This document shows positions 25,101 through 34,110 of a DNA stretch of 64,000 nucleotides, piece by piece. The notes under the pieces were generated by a model that was given only the letters and a program-made list of their open reading frames with translations, had not been told where the DNA came from and did no database searches. Source of the stretch: Massilia endophytica (GTDB taxonomy: Bacteria; Pseudomonadota; Gammaproteobacteria; Burkholderiales; Burkholderiaceae_D); assembly GCF_021165955.1 (NCBI RefSeq), contig NZ_CP088952.1, positions 5,270,001-5,334,000 of the forward strand, in the 5' to 3' direction. The position numbers were made by a program, and so were the translations under genes. Position 1 is the stretch's first letter. Each line of letters starts with the position of its first letter.

Positions 25101-28100
25101 AATGGCCAGCCGGCCCGCAGCGTGGCATGGCCACCGTACTCTCCGGCCGCCTGCCCTATATACCGGGCCGCAGCGGCGACCATACCGACATCGAGACCGA
25201 CCGCATCATTCTCGACGTCCAGAACCGGCTGGACGAGCAGGCGGCGCTCGAGCTCCCCGCCGGCCAGCCCGCGCCGGCCACGCACGCCTACCGCTACGGC
25301 CAGTACGACGAACGAGCCCAGGCCGGCTATGGGTCCTGTCCGGACAACTACGGCAAGTTCGGCTGGCCGGCCTGGGGCGTGACCGCACAGATGGAAGGGC
25401 AGCGGCAGCCGCCTTTCTATCCCGTGCGGCGGCGCTGCCGGATCAGCCTGGGCAAGGTCTCTGCGCTGAACGGCAAGGCGGGACGCCAATACCTGCTCGA
25501 ATTCGACCCCGTGTATGCGGCGGCGGGCCTGGACCCGCAGCACAACCCTGGCGAGATCTTTGCCCGCTTCGTCGGCGAGGCGCCCAGGCTCGATTTCAGC
25601 GGCGACACCTCGCGCTCCGGAGGCTTCGCCAGCCCCAGCACCGCTTTTGTCTACCTCTCCGCCAAGCGCGGCCCCCTGGGCGGCCCGCTCGGCGACCTGG
25701 TCGGGCTGCAGGCCGCCACGGCCTACAGCCCGGTCGCCGACAGCGACCCCTCCGCCTGCCTCACGGCGCTGACGGCCAGCACCACGACACGGTCCACGCT
25801 CGTCGTGCGCAACGCGCATGCCGCCAACATGGTTCCGGCAGAGTTCTTCAGCGCCTTCCTGGGCGATGCCAAGCTGCTCGGCGTGGTGCGCCTGGCCGAC
25901 GTGGTCCAGTCCGCGCTGGCGGCGGCAGGTTCGCGCATCCCCACCATCAACACCGAGTCCCTCTTCGATTTCGCGGCGGATGCGCTGCGGCCTCTCGCGG
26001 CGCGGCTCCGGGAGGGCCTGGCTGAAGTGGCGTCGCGGCTGTCGGATGCGAACCAGGTTCCCGCCGCCGTGGCAGCCAGGCTGAAACCGGGGCTCGATGC
26101 GGCCATGGGAGACCTGTCCAGGCTCGAAGCGGCGCTCGGGGGCAATGCCGCCGCCGCAGGCGAGGCCCTGGCCGCAGCCAACCAGCTCGCCAACAGCCTG
26201 GGCGCGCTTGCCCGTGCGGCGGAAGGCATCGCCAGGGAACCGGAGCTGCTGCTGCCGCCGGACGTGGCCAAGGCCATCGCGGACATGAAGCTGCTGTTCG
26301 AAGCGCTGCGCGACAGGGACCTGCAGGAAATCGTCCTGCGCTGGCTGACCCGGGTCCTGGAAGACCTCGTGTCGGCCGAGCTGGAAGACCGGCTGGCCAA
26401 GCTGAGGAAGGCCATCGACGAGAGGCCTGAACTGGCGGCCATCCGCAGCCAGGTGATCGAGCTCCAGCGCCGTGCCGAGGAGCTGCGCACCATGGCGGAG
26501 CAGCTGCGCGCCGACGCCCTGGGAAAGGTGGACGAAGCCCTGGATGCCGTGTACCGCCTGGCCGGAGAGCTGGCCGCCATCGAAGCCATCGTCAGCCGGC
26601 AGGTGGAGCAGCAGCTGCAGCAGGCGATCGACAAGCTCGTGGGCGAGCTGACCGCCGCCTATGCCGGCATCAAGAGGGAAGTGATCGATGCCCTCATGCG
26701 GGCCGCCGGAACCTTGCGCGCGGAGGTGTCCAAAGGCTTGCTGGGGCTGGAACGGGAAGCCGATGTCCTGAACCTGCGGACCGAAGCGGCGCCCTATCTG
26801 GCCGAGGCCAGCCGCGCGGCGGCGGCGCTGACGGCGGCGATCGACGACCAGATCACGCAGCTCTCGGCATTCGCCGTGCCGTCCGCCTTCCTGGCGGCCG
26901 CCCGCGACTGGCGGCAGGAAGCCCGGCAGATCGAATACGTGATGTCGCTGCCCGAGCGGCTGGCACGCCAGATGAGCCGTGTTGCCGAGATGCTCGATGC
27001 GCTGAGCGCACTGGGCCGGCGTCTGTATGCAGGCAACGATGGCCAGGTCAACGCCTGGTGCCAGAGCAAGCTGAAGCCTTTCGGCGACGCCTTCTCGGCC
27101 TACGTCCAGACGGCGACCGCCGAGGCCGTGTTCAGCGTGAAGACGGCGGCAGCCAGGCTCCAGGCTTGCGCTGCGTCGCTGGAAGCGCTGGCCTCGCAGC
27201 ATGCGCTGGCCGCCGCCTATCTGCTGGACCTGGGCAGGAAGCTGCGCCTGGCCTCGGCGGACCTGGACATCACAGCCCGCCTGCTGCCCGGTGGGGCGCG
27301 GCCTCTCTTCGATTTCAGCAAGCCCTGCGCCAAGGTGGACGGCGCCATCAGTGCCGAGGCGAGGCGCCTGCATGCGGAACTGGCCGGCGCGCTGGAAACG
27401 GTACGCCACGTCAGCCAGGCCATCCGCTTCCTGCGTTCCGAACTCCTGGCCGGGGACCAGGCGCTCAGACAGCAGTGGCAGGCCCTGGTTGGCGAGCTGC
27501 TGCGCTTGCGCTCCGAAGTGGAGGGCCGCATCCGGATTGCCTTGACGGGTTTCTCCACCTCGGTCGCCCAGCCGCTGCGGACCGCGATAGCGAAGGTGCT
27601 GAGCCAGCCGGTGGGCGCCGATCCGCTCAAGGCCTATCTCAGCAAGGAGGTGCTCGCGGCGGTCCAGGAACTTGATGCGGCGCTGGGCGATATCCGGGCA
27701 CTGGAAACGGGGGCTGGGCGCAGCGCGCTGCTGGAGAAGGCCAGGCGTGTGCTGGCGATGCTGGCGCAGGCGCTATCCCTGGACGGCATCGGGCGCCTGG
27801 CGGATGTCGAGCGGCTCCTCGCGGACATGGTGGGCATGCTGGGCATTCCCAACCGGGTTCGCATTTCCTATGACTGGGACTGCGACCTCAGGGCTTTCCC
27901 GGAAGGGGAGGGAGCGATCTTCGAGCCCCAGCTCGAGAAGCACATGAGCATCCATGCGATTGCCGAAACGGGGCTGGACGGCAAGCCCGTGTCCAGCCTG
28001 CGGGCGACGCTTTCTCCGTTCAAGATCAACCTGTTCGGCAAGGGAGCGGCGAACTTCCTCACCCTGCACATGGACGAGCTGACCCTGACCGTCCCGCCGG

Positions 28101-28954
28101 GCGGGAAGCTCGATTGCCAGACGCGGGTGCTGATGGCCGAGCCGGGCAAGGCGCTGGGTTTCGTGCAGAACCTCGCAACCCTGCTTGGCCTGGATCCCGG
28201 CTTCCTGATTCTTCCCACCGCCAGGGGCATCAGCGTGAGCTATGAGTTCCACGCCGACCACAAGGAATTGGGAGGCTTCCACGTGCAGAATATCGCCTTT
28301 GCCATCAGCGCCGACCTGCCGTTCGACAATTCACCGGTGCGGGTGGCGGTGCGGCTGTCGGAGAAGCTGCGGCCTTTCCTGATCTCGGCGGGCATCTATG
28401 GCGGCGGCGGCTTCTTCAAGCTGCAGACAAGGGCGGACACCATCGAAGTACTGGAAGCCTCCTTCGAGTATGGCTTCGTCGGCGGCTTCGGCTACGGCGT
28501 GCTGGAAGGCTCGGGCCGCGTCACGGCCGGCATCTACATCCGCCTCGGCGGAACGGCGCCGACGATCGAAGGCTTCTTCTGCGCCATGGGCGAAGTCACG
28601 CTGGCAGGGCTGTTCAATGCCGGCGCTTCGCTGCGCGTCACGCTCGCATATCAGATCCGCAGCAGAGAGATGGCGGGCAATGCGGAATATGAGTTCCACT
28701 TTTCGATCGGCTGGGTTGAATACAGCTACAGCGTCAATGTCGACTATGTGAAGCCTGGCGACAAAGAGAACGGCGGCGGGAACCAGCGGCTCGCGGCCGC
28801 AGGCGCGGCGCCGCTGCTGCCCGCTTCGGCCGGCAGCGCGGAGGCACGGCGGCCATCGAACAATGCCTTCTCGCGCGGCGCCTGGGAGTCGCTCTGGGCC
28901 AGCCATGCCGATGCTGCCTGCGGCGCCGCGCCACGTTCCACCTGCACTCCCTGA
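22109..28954 (+). CDS. Giant protein of unknown family with Tat-like segment and coiled-coil middle
   Basis: 2281 residues from ATG 22109; an upstream TTG at 22076 is in frame, but AGAGGGGA sits 9 bases before the ATG. Residues 35-60 hold a twin-arginine-like motif (SRRSVLMG) and a hydrophobic stretch ending in ALARSA, preceded by a 34-residue head, so Tat export or membrane attachment is possible. Residues about 80-1280 are beta-rich with many Trp/Tyr/Gly segments. About 1290-1910 is Ala/Leu/Glu-rich and helical, probably coiled coil. About 1915-2215 is beta-rich and Gly-rich, including GGGGFFKLQTR and GFVGGFGYGVLEG. The last 65 residues are Ala/Pro/Ser-rich. I recognise no known domain. In-frame AGG Arg codons are frequent, unlike aspS. 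The second giant gene follows after 17 bases. Confidence 0.85.
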   Translation: MNRTDDLSFGIFPQARSLHAHYERFLLHLPEFRASRRSVLMGMGAVTAGMPLAGALARSASQFVVDARSNRLAVLVGGIEAWAVDTRWFDGMPHLTSRQSDGFLHVRLAHALFPGTNLAADFQLTAKRTGAAWIARMQIPSLGFAAEFPFESWLLGHERASSASRRQQLGFRQAQDLRLDWNGGTVSVGADWMIDVAGMDAGVLRIGVRKALLRGLRLQLLCAGERADAQDLPRRTDLWPELREGAPLCFTDGDRTMSLAPATLSSFIGASREEARLMLHGEAGSSLCWKMAPAREIAMPAVQARLNIRYTEGQSLVSGRAALAGEHWHHDRLFSAEFAGGGSDLELFAGEGDAAAPTGRRFVVSLPGCDAAMFVQRPGPGSGMAEAIGRSLLDFARHKIRLDEYDLVLKRAADALALTIRFRKVRLEHGWRGWQLFSEGPGSLIEFDFGPQHVLEEAVYISEWCKDMPKSACPAPSGEVALPEELAALAILMHGLHGGVFSGSPVTQAELAAYDVSRLHAFVAFLGTRRAAFNQFRASPKLRQLLAASKPFDPSLAVRAEYARPSHLTFCFTAPEGILFSVQNLLAWAVPVPKAGAHQAHAGTYTAELSPRAQGVGASGFVPLAQDDTADAPWIVRPASLAQSGRDDADYATAIEVPARLVMSQIANDGPVWKAGHALVRSRTGPGEVWSVRLAGARLRAVFAADARCTPAPSCSSSAERYRIKPFMPPAPYDGKDTDYIYRSTLDSRDRHEIVVLSSISGFAALCGSNQVVCENGKGRYVAAPINAEHLQLSSLGANFRYGGRWHPPASDNGGGALSVMRYDHHGQQGRDLDCRVEYKGFLLPLGHPAILVKLTERRFCFERNKAGRYQLVARPVQRFFIRVPAFTRAFPATGQPNDLRLWGHAAITMEEFQTPDLADPAGLLSDFNHLGQSGFWPHDLCGNPIEFSFGEPGSKTRYAAPLVFIDNNVAHSAPAMKCALEAWRQQTHELLKLAAPQWPAGPQRGMATVLSGRLPYIPGRSGDHTDIETDRIILDVQNRLDEQAALELPAGQPAPATHAYRYGQYDERAQAGYGSCPDNYGKFGWPAWGVTAQMEGQRQPPFYPVRRRCRISLGKVSALNGKAGRQYLLEFDPVYAAAGLDPQHNPGEIFARFVGEAPRLDFSGDTSRSGGFASPSTAFVYLSAKRGPLGGPLGDLVGLQAATAYSPVADSDPSACLTALTASTTTRSTLVVRNAHAANMVPAEFFSAFLGDAKLLGVVRLADVVQSALAAAGSRIPTINTESLFDFAADALRPLAARLREGLAEVASRLSDANQVPAAVAARLKPGLDAAMGDLSRLEAALGGNAAAAGEALAAANQLANSLGALARAAEGIAREPELLLPPDVAKAIADMKLLFEALRDRDLQEIVLRWLTRVLEDLVSAELEDRLAKLRKAIDERPELAAIRSQVIELQRRAEELRTMAEQLRADALGKVDEALDAVYRLAGELAAIEAIVSRQVEQQLQQAIDKLVGELTAAYAGIKREVIDALMRAAGTLRAEVSKGLLGLEREADVLNLRTEAAPYLAEASRAAAALTAAIDDQITQLSAFAVPSAFLAAARDWRQEARQIEYVMSLPERLARQMSRVAEMLDALSALGRRLYAGNDGQVNAWCQSKLKPFGDAFSAYVQTATAEAVFSVKTAAARLQACAASLEALASQHALAAAYLLDLGRKLRLASADLDITARLLPGGARPLFDFSKPCAKVDGAISAEARRLHAELAGALETVRHVSQAIRFLRSELLAGDQALRQQWQALVGELLRLRSEVEGRIRIALTGFSTSVAQPLRTAIAKVLSQPVGADPLKAYLSKEVLAAVQELDAALGDIRALETGAGRSALLEKARRVLAMLAQALSLDGIGRLADVERLLADMVGMLGIPNRVRISYDWDCDLRAFPEGEGAIFEPQLEKHMSIHAIAETGLDGKPVSSLRATLSPFKINLFGKGAANFLTLHMDELTLTVPPGGKLDCQTRVLMAEPGKALGFVQNLATLLGLDPGFLILPTARGISVSYEFHADHKELGGFHVQNIAFAISADLPFDNSPVRVAVRLSEKLRPFLISAGIYGGGGFFKLQTRADTIEVLEASFEYGFVGGFGYGVLEGSGRVTAGIYIRLGGTAPTIEGFFCAMGEVTLAGLFNAGASLRVTLAYQIRSREMAGNAEYEFHFSIGWVEYSYSVNVDYVKPGDKENGGGNQRLAAAGAAPLLPASAGSAEARRPSNNAFSRGAWESLWASHADAACGAAPRSTCTP

Positions 28955-28971
28955 CGGACACCGAGGATCGT

Positions 28972-31900
28972 ATGCCAAGAGAAAAAAACGGATGTACCGC
29001 CGACGCGCTGCTCGACTGGTATGTGGTGCCCTGGGGACCGAATCCCGCATCGGGCGCGCTGCGTTTCAGCATCCGTATCATGCCCAAGGAGCGTCCCTGG
29101 GGAGCCAGCGTGCTGCTGGCCGACTGGCCCGCCGCCCTGGCAAAGGCGGGGGACGTGCAGCTTGAATTCCGCACCAGCCCCACGGTGGCGGCGGCGCCGG
29201 TAGCGGCGGATCTGGGACAGGCTTACCGCCGGTATCTCGCGGAGTGCCGGATCAGCGTGGAGCAGGCGTCGCAGCTGTGGGAAGCGGTATTCGGCGACCT
29301 CTTCGCCGCCATGCGGGCTGAGCCGCTGGATGTGGCGGCCGCAAGCCAGGGCATTGCGAGGCGCAGTTTTGTCTGGTCGCATTCACCGGTGGGCATGGTG
29401 CGCTCCGCGATCACGCGTTTCGGCGCCCTGTATGCCAACGCCCTGGAAAATGCCAGCCGGAGCGCGGCCTTCGTCGGCCAGCCTTCGCTCTACGTTGCAG
29501 CCGGCGCTCCCACCGGCGAGAGCGTGGAGCATCTCTATCGCGCCGCATCGATGTTCAGCAGGGCCGGCTCGCCCCGGCGTGCCTTGCAGGAGCAGCTTCA
29601 GTCCATCGCCAGCCGCCAGGGCAAGAGCGGCACGGCTGGCGAAGCAGTCCAGGCCTTGTCCGGGCAGAACTGGTGGGGCTGGCGGCTGCTGTCGCAGGCT
29701 GTCGCGGCGGAAGGCGGCAACAGCCAGGATCTCCTCGACAGCGGCAAGCAGTCCGGCACGCCGCTGACCGTTCCCTATACCGAAACCTATCTGGACTTCC
29801 TGCTGACGCGCGGCTCGGACCCGCTGGGCAAGCCGCACGGCATTGGCGCCGGCGATGAGGATGCGATGGACGACTTCGCCGTCCACCTGGCCTCACGCAA
29901 ATACATGTATGGCTCGCCGGGCCCGGACGAGGGCCTGGCGTTGCTCGCCAAGGCGCGGCCAGGGGCGGAGAAAGAGTTCTGCACGCGCGTGGCGGCGCTG
30001 GCCGCCCATCCCTGGCTGGTCAAGGTCCTCGGCCTGGTGGTGGGCATGGAAGCAGCGCCCGGCCTGCCGCTCGCCAGCGTGAAAGCCTTCGGCGTCAGCG
30101 GCGTGAGCTGGGAAGCCGGCGCGCTGCCCGACTGTGTCGCGGAGCCGCACCTGACCGCCCTGCGCAATGGCTTTCCCCAAGCGCGGACTGCATCCTCCGG
30201 CAAGGAGTATTACCACGGGGGGCTGCTGAACGTGGCGCCACGGGCGGGGGACAAGCTGCTCACCCAGTTCGACCTCGACCGCAGTCCGGACCGCTACGTC
30301 CAGGCGGCGATCAGCTACCGCACGCAGCGCGATGCCGGTGGCGCGCCGGACGATGCAGCGGTGGAGCTCCAGGGAGAGGAGTCCGTCGGTTACGCCCTGA
30401 TCGAGGAGGGCAAGGAACGGAAGGACCTGCTGTTCGACCGCACGAAGATGCCCATGCTCTACCTCGAACACCTGCTGGCCGGCTACCGGCCGGACGTCAG
30501 GGACATGAGTGCGGGCACGGGCTGGCAGCCCCTCACCGCGCGCCGTATCCGCCGCGTGCTGATCGGCAAGCACAGGAAGGACATTACGCACTGGTTCGAA
30601 CGGCTGGGACGCTGCGAAGCGTTCATTACCGAGAAAACGCGCACGGCCCGCCAGCCGGACGGTGTCCAATCCCACATCGAGAGCGAGATGTTCCGCTGGG
30701 GAACTCAGGGCCTGGCGGGAAGCGTCGGGCAGGAGAAATCGGAGGATTTTGTTGTGAACCCTGCCGATGGCCATGGCCAGGCCGGTGAGCTCAGTATCGA
30801 ATATGCTCCCGCCGATGTGCCGCCGCAGCGCTTCGGCCATGCCTACCGCTTCGGCGTGCGCCTTGCCATGGTCGACGGGAATTCGCTGGCCATGGAGGAG
30901 GCTGCCGCCCTGTACGAGCGCGCCAACGGCATGGCGCTGACCATCGGCGAGCAGACGACCGATGTGCCGGCCAGCCAGCAGGCCGGGCAGGTCTGCCATC
31001 GCTATGAACGGCTGGCGCCGCCCGCGGTACTGCTGACCAAGCCGCTGGAGCCGGAACGCTTCCCGAACGAGAACGCGCGCCGCCTGCTGGTCGCCAGCAG
31101 CGCCGACCATGCGCGCGTGCGGCACAAGACATCCCGCATTCTGGTTCCCCCGCGCAGCAGCAGCATCGATCTTTGCCTGCGCCACGGCGCCCTCGACCCC
31201 TTCCGCAACCAGGCCTCCTGGCCATCGAGCGCCTTTCCCGGCGTCGCCCTGACGGAGGAGGGGGACTTCCCGAGCAGGAAAACACACTGGACGGACAAGG
31301 ACGGCAAGGCTGTGACGTCGACCGACCAGTACTTCGAGGAGAAGCCTTTCGCCGGCGACGGCCCCGACGTGCCGTATTACCCCGATCCCTGGGCCAGGGT
31401 CGCGGTGTGCGGCCTCTATCGCAAGGGCGACGACCGCCTGCTCGACCTGCAGACCTTCGACTATTACCACGGCGGCAGGCGCTGGCCGGATTGCAGGCCC
31501 ATGCGTCTGGTGCTGCGTGCCGTGGACAGTGTGGAGGATGAGGACGCAGGTTTCGATGCGCGCATGGACGCCGAGGGTCTCACCATTTCAGCCCTGCCCG
31601 GTGTGCAGGTAGTGCTGCGCGTCTGGCACGCCATTGGCCTGACGGAGTTCCGGCATTTCGCGCTCACGGAGCAGCTTGCCGACATCGCCACGAAGAACCC
31701 TGCCCAGGCAGGCTTCCTGCCTGCGCTCACGGAGAGCGCCGAGGCCTCGCCGCGCGAGCAGGTCGCCCGCATGCTGGCCGGCTGGGGGCGGGGACAGATG
31801 GGCGCGACGAGCAATGGCATGGCTTCCGCGTCCTTCTGGATGGCCAATCCCTTCCTCGAACTGAGCCTGCTGCACGCCGTGGACTTGCCGGTGGCGTCCG

Positions 31901-33516
31901 TGCAGCAGCTGCCCGGCTACGGAATCGGGATACTGCGCACTACTGGCGAAACGAAGGCCCGTTTCCAGGGCCGCCTGGCCCTGCACCGTCCTTCCACGAG
32001 CCGCATCTTCGCCCAGGCTACCTGGGCCGACCTGCCGAACAGGGCCCAGCCCGACGGCGGGCGCGGCTACCGCTGGCCGGGCGTCTGGCGCAACGGGGAA
32101 CTGTTCTCCGTGGCCAGGCTGCCCATCGTCGCCGCCGATGAAAGCGGTATCGCCGCCACCATCCCGATGGACCGCCAGCCGGAGGCCTTCCAACGCTATC
32201 AGGATCTCGCGGCCGAGTGGCCGGACAAGGCTGCGGACCCGGCCAGCCGGCGCAGGGTCAGTGGGGAATTCGACTTCGGCGACACGCGCGCGCGCGCGCT
32301 CCGCGTGGTCACGGGCGGCGCGGCCCGCCACGCAGAAGAGTTTGCGGGACTGAACGGCGAACAGAGCCGGCGGCTGGCGGCGCCGTTCCGCCTGGTGGTG
32401 GAGGCGACCGAGCGGCCGCCCCGGCCAGTGATCGACTACATCATGCCCATGCTGTCCTGGGAGGACCAGCTGGCGCCGCCGGACCAGAGCCGCCGTGCCA
32501 GGCAGGGCGGCTGGTTCCGCATATGGCTGGGCGAGCAATGGTACAACTCCGGCAACGGCGAACTGCTGGCCCTCCTATGCTGGACCGGCAAGGCCACGCC
32601 GCCCCCGCCCCAGCCCATCCGTTCGATGCTGGGCCTTGGCCCCGCCGACCTGGCGACGCCGCCGGCAGCCCTGGAGCCCCTGGTTTCCCGCTGGGGACTG
32701 GACCCGCTCGCGGGGCAGGAGATCGAATTCGGCAACATGCCCGCGGCGGCGCTGCTGAACCGCCTGAAGAGCCAGGCGGAGCTCCGGGCCAGCGGCGGTC
32801 CGGCGGACATGCTGGATATCGACCTGCATCACCTCAAGGAGCTGAGCGACTTCTCTCCGAAGCTCCGCCTGTCCACGCTCAGCGAATACAAGAACGTCAA
32901 TTTCGGAACGGGACAGGATGCCTCCGAAGTCATGCTTGCGCTCTACCGGCCGGTGATGGACCGGGCGAGCGGGCGCATGCATGTGGACATCCGCATCGAC
33001 CCCGCGCTCGCCTACCAGCCCTTCGTGCGGCTGTCCATGGCGCGCTACCAGCTCCATGCGCCCAGCGGGGCGGAGAACCTGCAGCTCTCGCCCATCGTCG
33101 CCACGGAATTCGTGCAGCTCCTGCCGGGACGGGTAGCCACGCTTGCCAGCCAGCGCGACCGGCATGGCGTCGTGGAGAGCGTGCGCGTGACAGTGAGCGG
33201 AACCACGCTTCCGGCCGGAGGGCGCGCGACGCTGAAGACCATGCTGTTCGCCTCCATCGAGCAGCGCGAGGTCGGCTTCAGCCAGGCCAGCGACGAGGAA
33301 GGGGACGGCGCCTGGACGCCGGTTTCCGCCCAGGCGGATTCCTGCGCCCTGCAACCCGGGCAGGAGGACAACAGCTGGTGGACCCTTATTCCGTTCCGCT
33401 CCCGCGTGTCGCACGAATACTCGGTCAGGATCGAAGAGTACGAAACGATCGCCGGTGCCGCGACGCAGAGCCGGCGCCTCGTCTACTTCGACCGTATTCC
33501 GCTCAGGCATTTCTGA
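28972..33516 (+). CDS. Second giant protein of unknown family, partner of the 2281-residue gene
   Basis: 1514 residues with GAGGA before the ATG and 17 bases after the first giant gene, so almost surely the same operon. There is no signal peptide. The N-terminus (ALRFSIRIMPKERPWG, LLADWP) is followed by a mixed helical region to about residue 250, then long beta-rich stretches. Conserved-looking segments are YYHGGRRWPDCRPMRLVLR, WYNSGNGELLALL (near 1190) and YQPFVRLSMARYQLH (near 1347), then a TEFVQLLPGR segment. From memory, similar segments occur in large uncharacterised proteins of actinobacteria and myxobacteria; this is unverified. No catalytic motif was found. The 3' end overlaps the convergent Crp/Fnr gene by 34 bases. 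Confidence 0.85.
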   Translation: MPREKNGCTADALLDWYVVPWGPNPASGALRFSIRIMPKERPWGASVLLADWPAALAKAGDVQLEFRTSPTVAAAPVAADLGQAYRRYLAECRISVEQASQLWEAVFGDLFAAMRAEPLDVAAASQGIARRSFVWSHSPVGMVRSAITRFGALYANALENASRSAAFVGQPSLYVAAGAPTGESVEHLYRAASMFSRAGSPRRALQEQLQSIASRQGKSGTAGEAVQALSGQNWWGWRLLSQAVAAEGGNSQDLLDSGKQSGTPLTVPYTETYLDFLLTRGSDPLGKPHGIGAGDEDAMDDFAVHLASRKYMYGSPGPDEGLALLAKARPGAEKEFCTRVAALAAHPWLVKVLGLVVGMEAAPGLPLASVKAFGVSGVSWEAGALPDCVAEPHLTALRNGFPQARTASSGKEYYHGGLLNVAPRAGDKLLTQFDLDRSPDRYVQAAISYRTQRDAGGAPDDAAVELQGEESVGYALIEEGKERKDLLFDRTKMPMLYLEHLLAGYRPDVRDMSAGTGWQPLTARRIRRVLIGKHRKDITHWFERLGRCEAFITEKTRTARQPDGVQSHIESEMFRWGTQGLAGSVGQEKSEDFVVNPADGHGQAGELSIEYAPADVPPQRFGHAYRFGVRLAMVDGNSLAMEEAAALYERANGMALTIGEQTTDVPASQQAGQVCHRYERLAPPAVLLTKPLEPERFPNENARRLLVASSADHARVRHKTSRILVPPRSSSIDLCLRHGALDPFRNQASWPSSAFPGVALTEEGDFPSRKTHWTDKDGKAVTSTDQYFEEKPFAGDGPDVPYYPDPWARVAVCGLYRKGDDRLLDLQTFDYYHGGRRWPDCRPMRLVLRAVDSVEDEDAGFDARMDAEGLTISALPGVQVVLRVWHAIGLTEFRHFALTEQLADIATKNPAQAGFLPALTESAEASPREQVARMLAGWGRGQMGATSNGMASASFWMANPFLELSLLHAVDLPVASVQQLPGYGIGILRTTGETKARFQGRLALHRPSTSRIFAQATWADLPNRAQPDGGRGYRWPGVWRNGELFSVARLPIVAADESGIAATIPMDRQPEAFQRYQDLAAEWPDKAADPASRRRVSGEFDFGDTRARALRVVTGGAARHAEEFAGLNGEQSRRLAAPFRLVVEATERPPRPVIDYIMPMLSWEDQLAPPDQSRRARQGGWFRIWLGEQWYNSGNGELLALLCWTGKATPPPPQPIRSMLGLGPADLATPPAALEPLVSRWGLDPLAGQEIEFGNMPAAALLNRLKSQAELRASGGPADMLDIDLHHLKELSDFSPKLRLSTLSEYKNVNFGTGQDASEVMLALYRPVMDRASGRMHVDIRIDPALAYQPFVRLSMARYQLHAPSGAENLQLSPIVATEFVQLLPGRVATLASQRDRHGVVESVRVTVSGTTLPAGGRATLKTMLFASIEQREVGFSQASDEEGDGAWTPVSAQADSCALQPGQEDNSWWTLIPFRSRVSHEYSVRIEEYETIAGAATQSRRLVYFDRIPLRHF

Positions 33517-34103
33517 GCGGTGCGGCGCGCAATGCGGTTGAGGCCAACGGGGGTGACGCCGATATAGGCTGCAAGGTCTTTTTGCGGAACACGCGCCGCC
33601 AGCTCCGTCCCGGTGTCCAGCAGCCTGAGATAAAGCTGTTCGGGCGTGAACATCAGCAGGTCGCGCTCGCGCTGCATCTTGATGCGCGTGAGCGCCCGGA
33701 AGGCCTGGCATACGGTGGCCTGCCAGGCCTTGTCCGTTCGCGCCAGTTCGTCGACCGCCTTCCAGCTGATGCTCTCGACCACGGAAATCTCGATCGCAAC
33801 GCTGCTGAAGCTGGCGCGTCCCGTATCGAAGCCGATAGGGCAGCCAAAGAGATCGCCTTCTGCCGTGAAGCTCTTGATCCATTCGGTGCCATCCGGCGTG
33901 GTGTAGAACTGCTTGAGCAGGCCGGCACGCACGGCGAATATATGCGGGCAGTCGCCGCCTTCGCGGAAGGCAGCCTCGCGTTCGGCGAGCGGAACCACCT
34001 TGACCTGGGCGGCAAGTGCGGCCACACCGGGCAGGCGAAGTCCGGTGGCCGCTTCCAGCCGCCGCAGGGCCCTTACGAGTGCCAGTTCTTCCATGCGAAC
34101 CAT
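33483..34103 (-). CDS. Crp/Fnr family transcriptional regulator
   Basis: 206 residues starting at 34103 (MVRMEELALVRALRRLEAA), 7 bases after the SnoaL-like stop; the frame is open further upstream, but only through that gene. The cyclic-nucleotide-binding-like beta roll is visible (VVPLAEREAAFREGGDCPHIFAVRAGLLKQFY, then DGTEWIKSFTAEGDLFG). The C-terminal helix-turn-helix is QKDLAAYIGVTPVGLNRIARR. No Fnr-type Cys cluster is seen. It is probably an effector-sensing activator or repressor co-transcribed with the SnoaL-like gene. Its last 11 codons lie antisense to the end of the second giant gene. Confidence 0.9.
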   Translation of the reverse strand: MVRMEELALVRALRRLEAATGLRLPGVAALAAQVKVVPLAEREAAFREGGDCPHIFAVRAGLLKQFYTTPDGTEWIKSFTAEGDLFGCPIGFDTGRASFSSVAIEISVVESISWKAVDELARTDKAWQATVCQAFRALTRIKMQRERDLLMFTPEQLYLRLLDTGTELAARVPQKDLAAYIGVTPVGLNRIARRTAQKCLSGIRSK

Positions 34104-34110
34104 TATAGGC

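Noticed and set aside
22061..27409. Long minus-strand open frames (1004 and 775 codons) opposite the first giant gene
   Set aside because: The plus strand has a ribosome site, a single open frame over 6.8 kb, plausible domain layout and a coupled downstream gene. The minus-strand frames have the Arg/Gly/His-rich composition of shadows.
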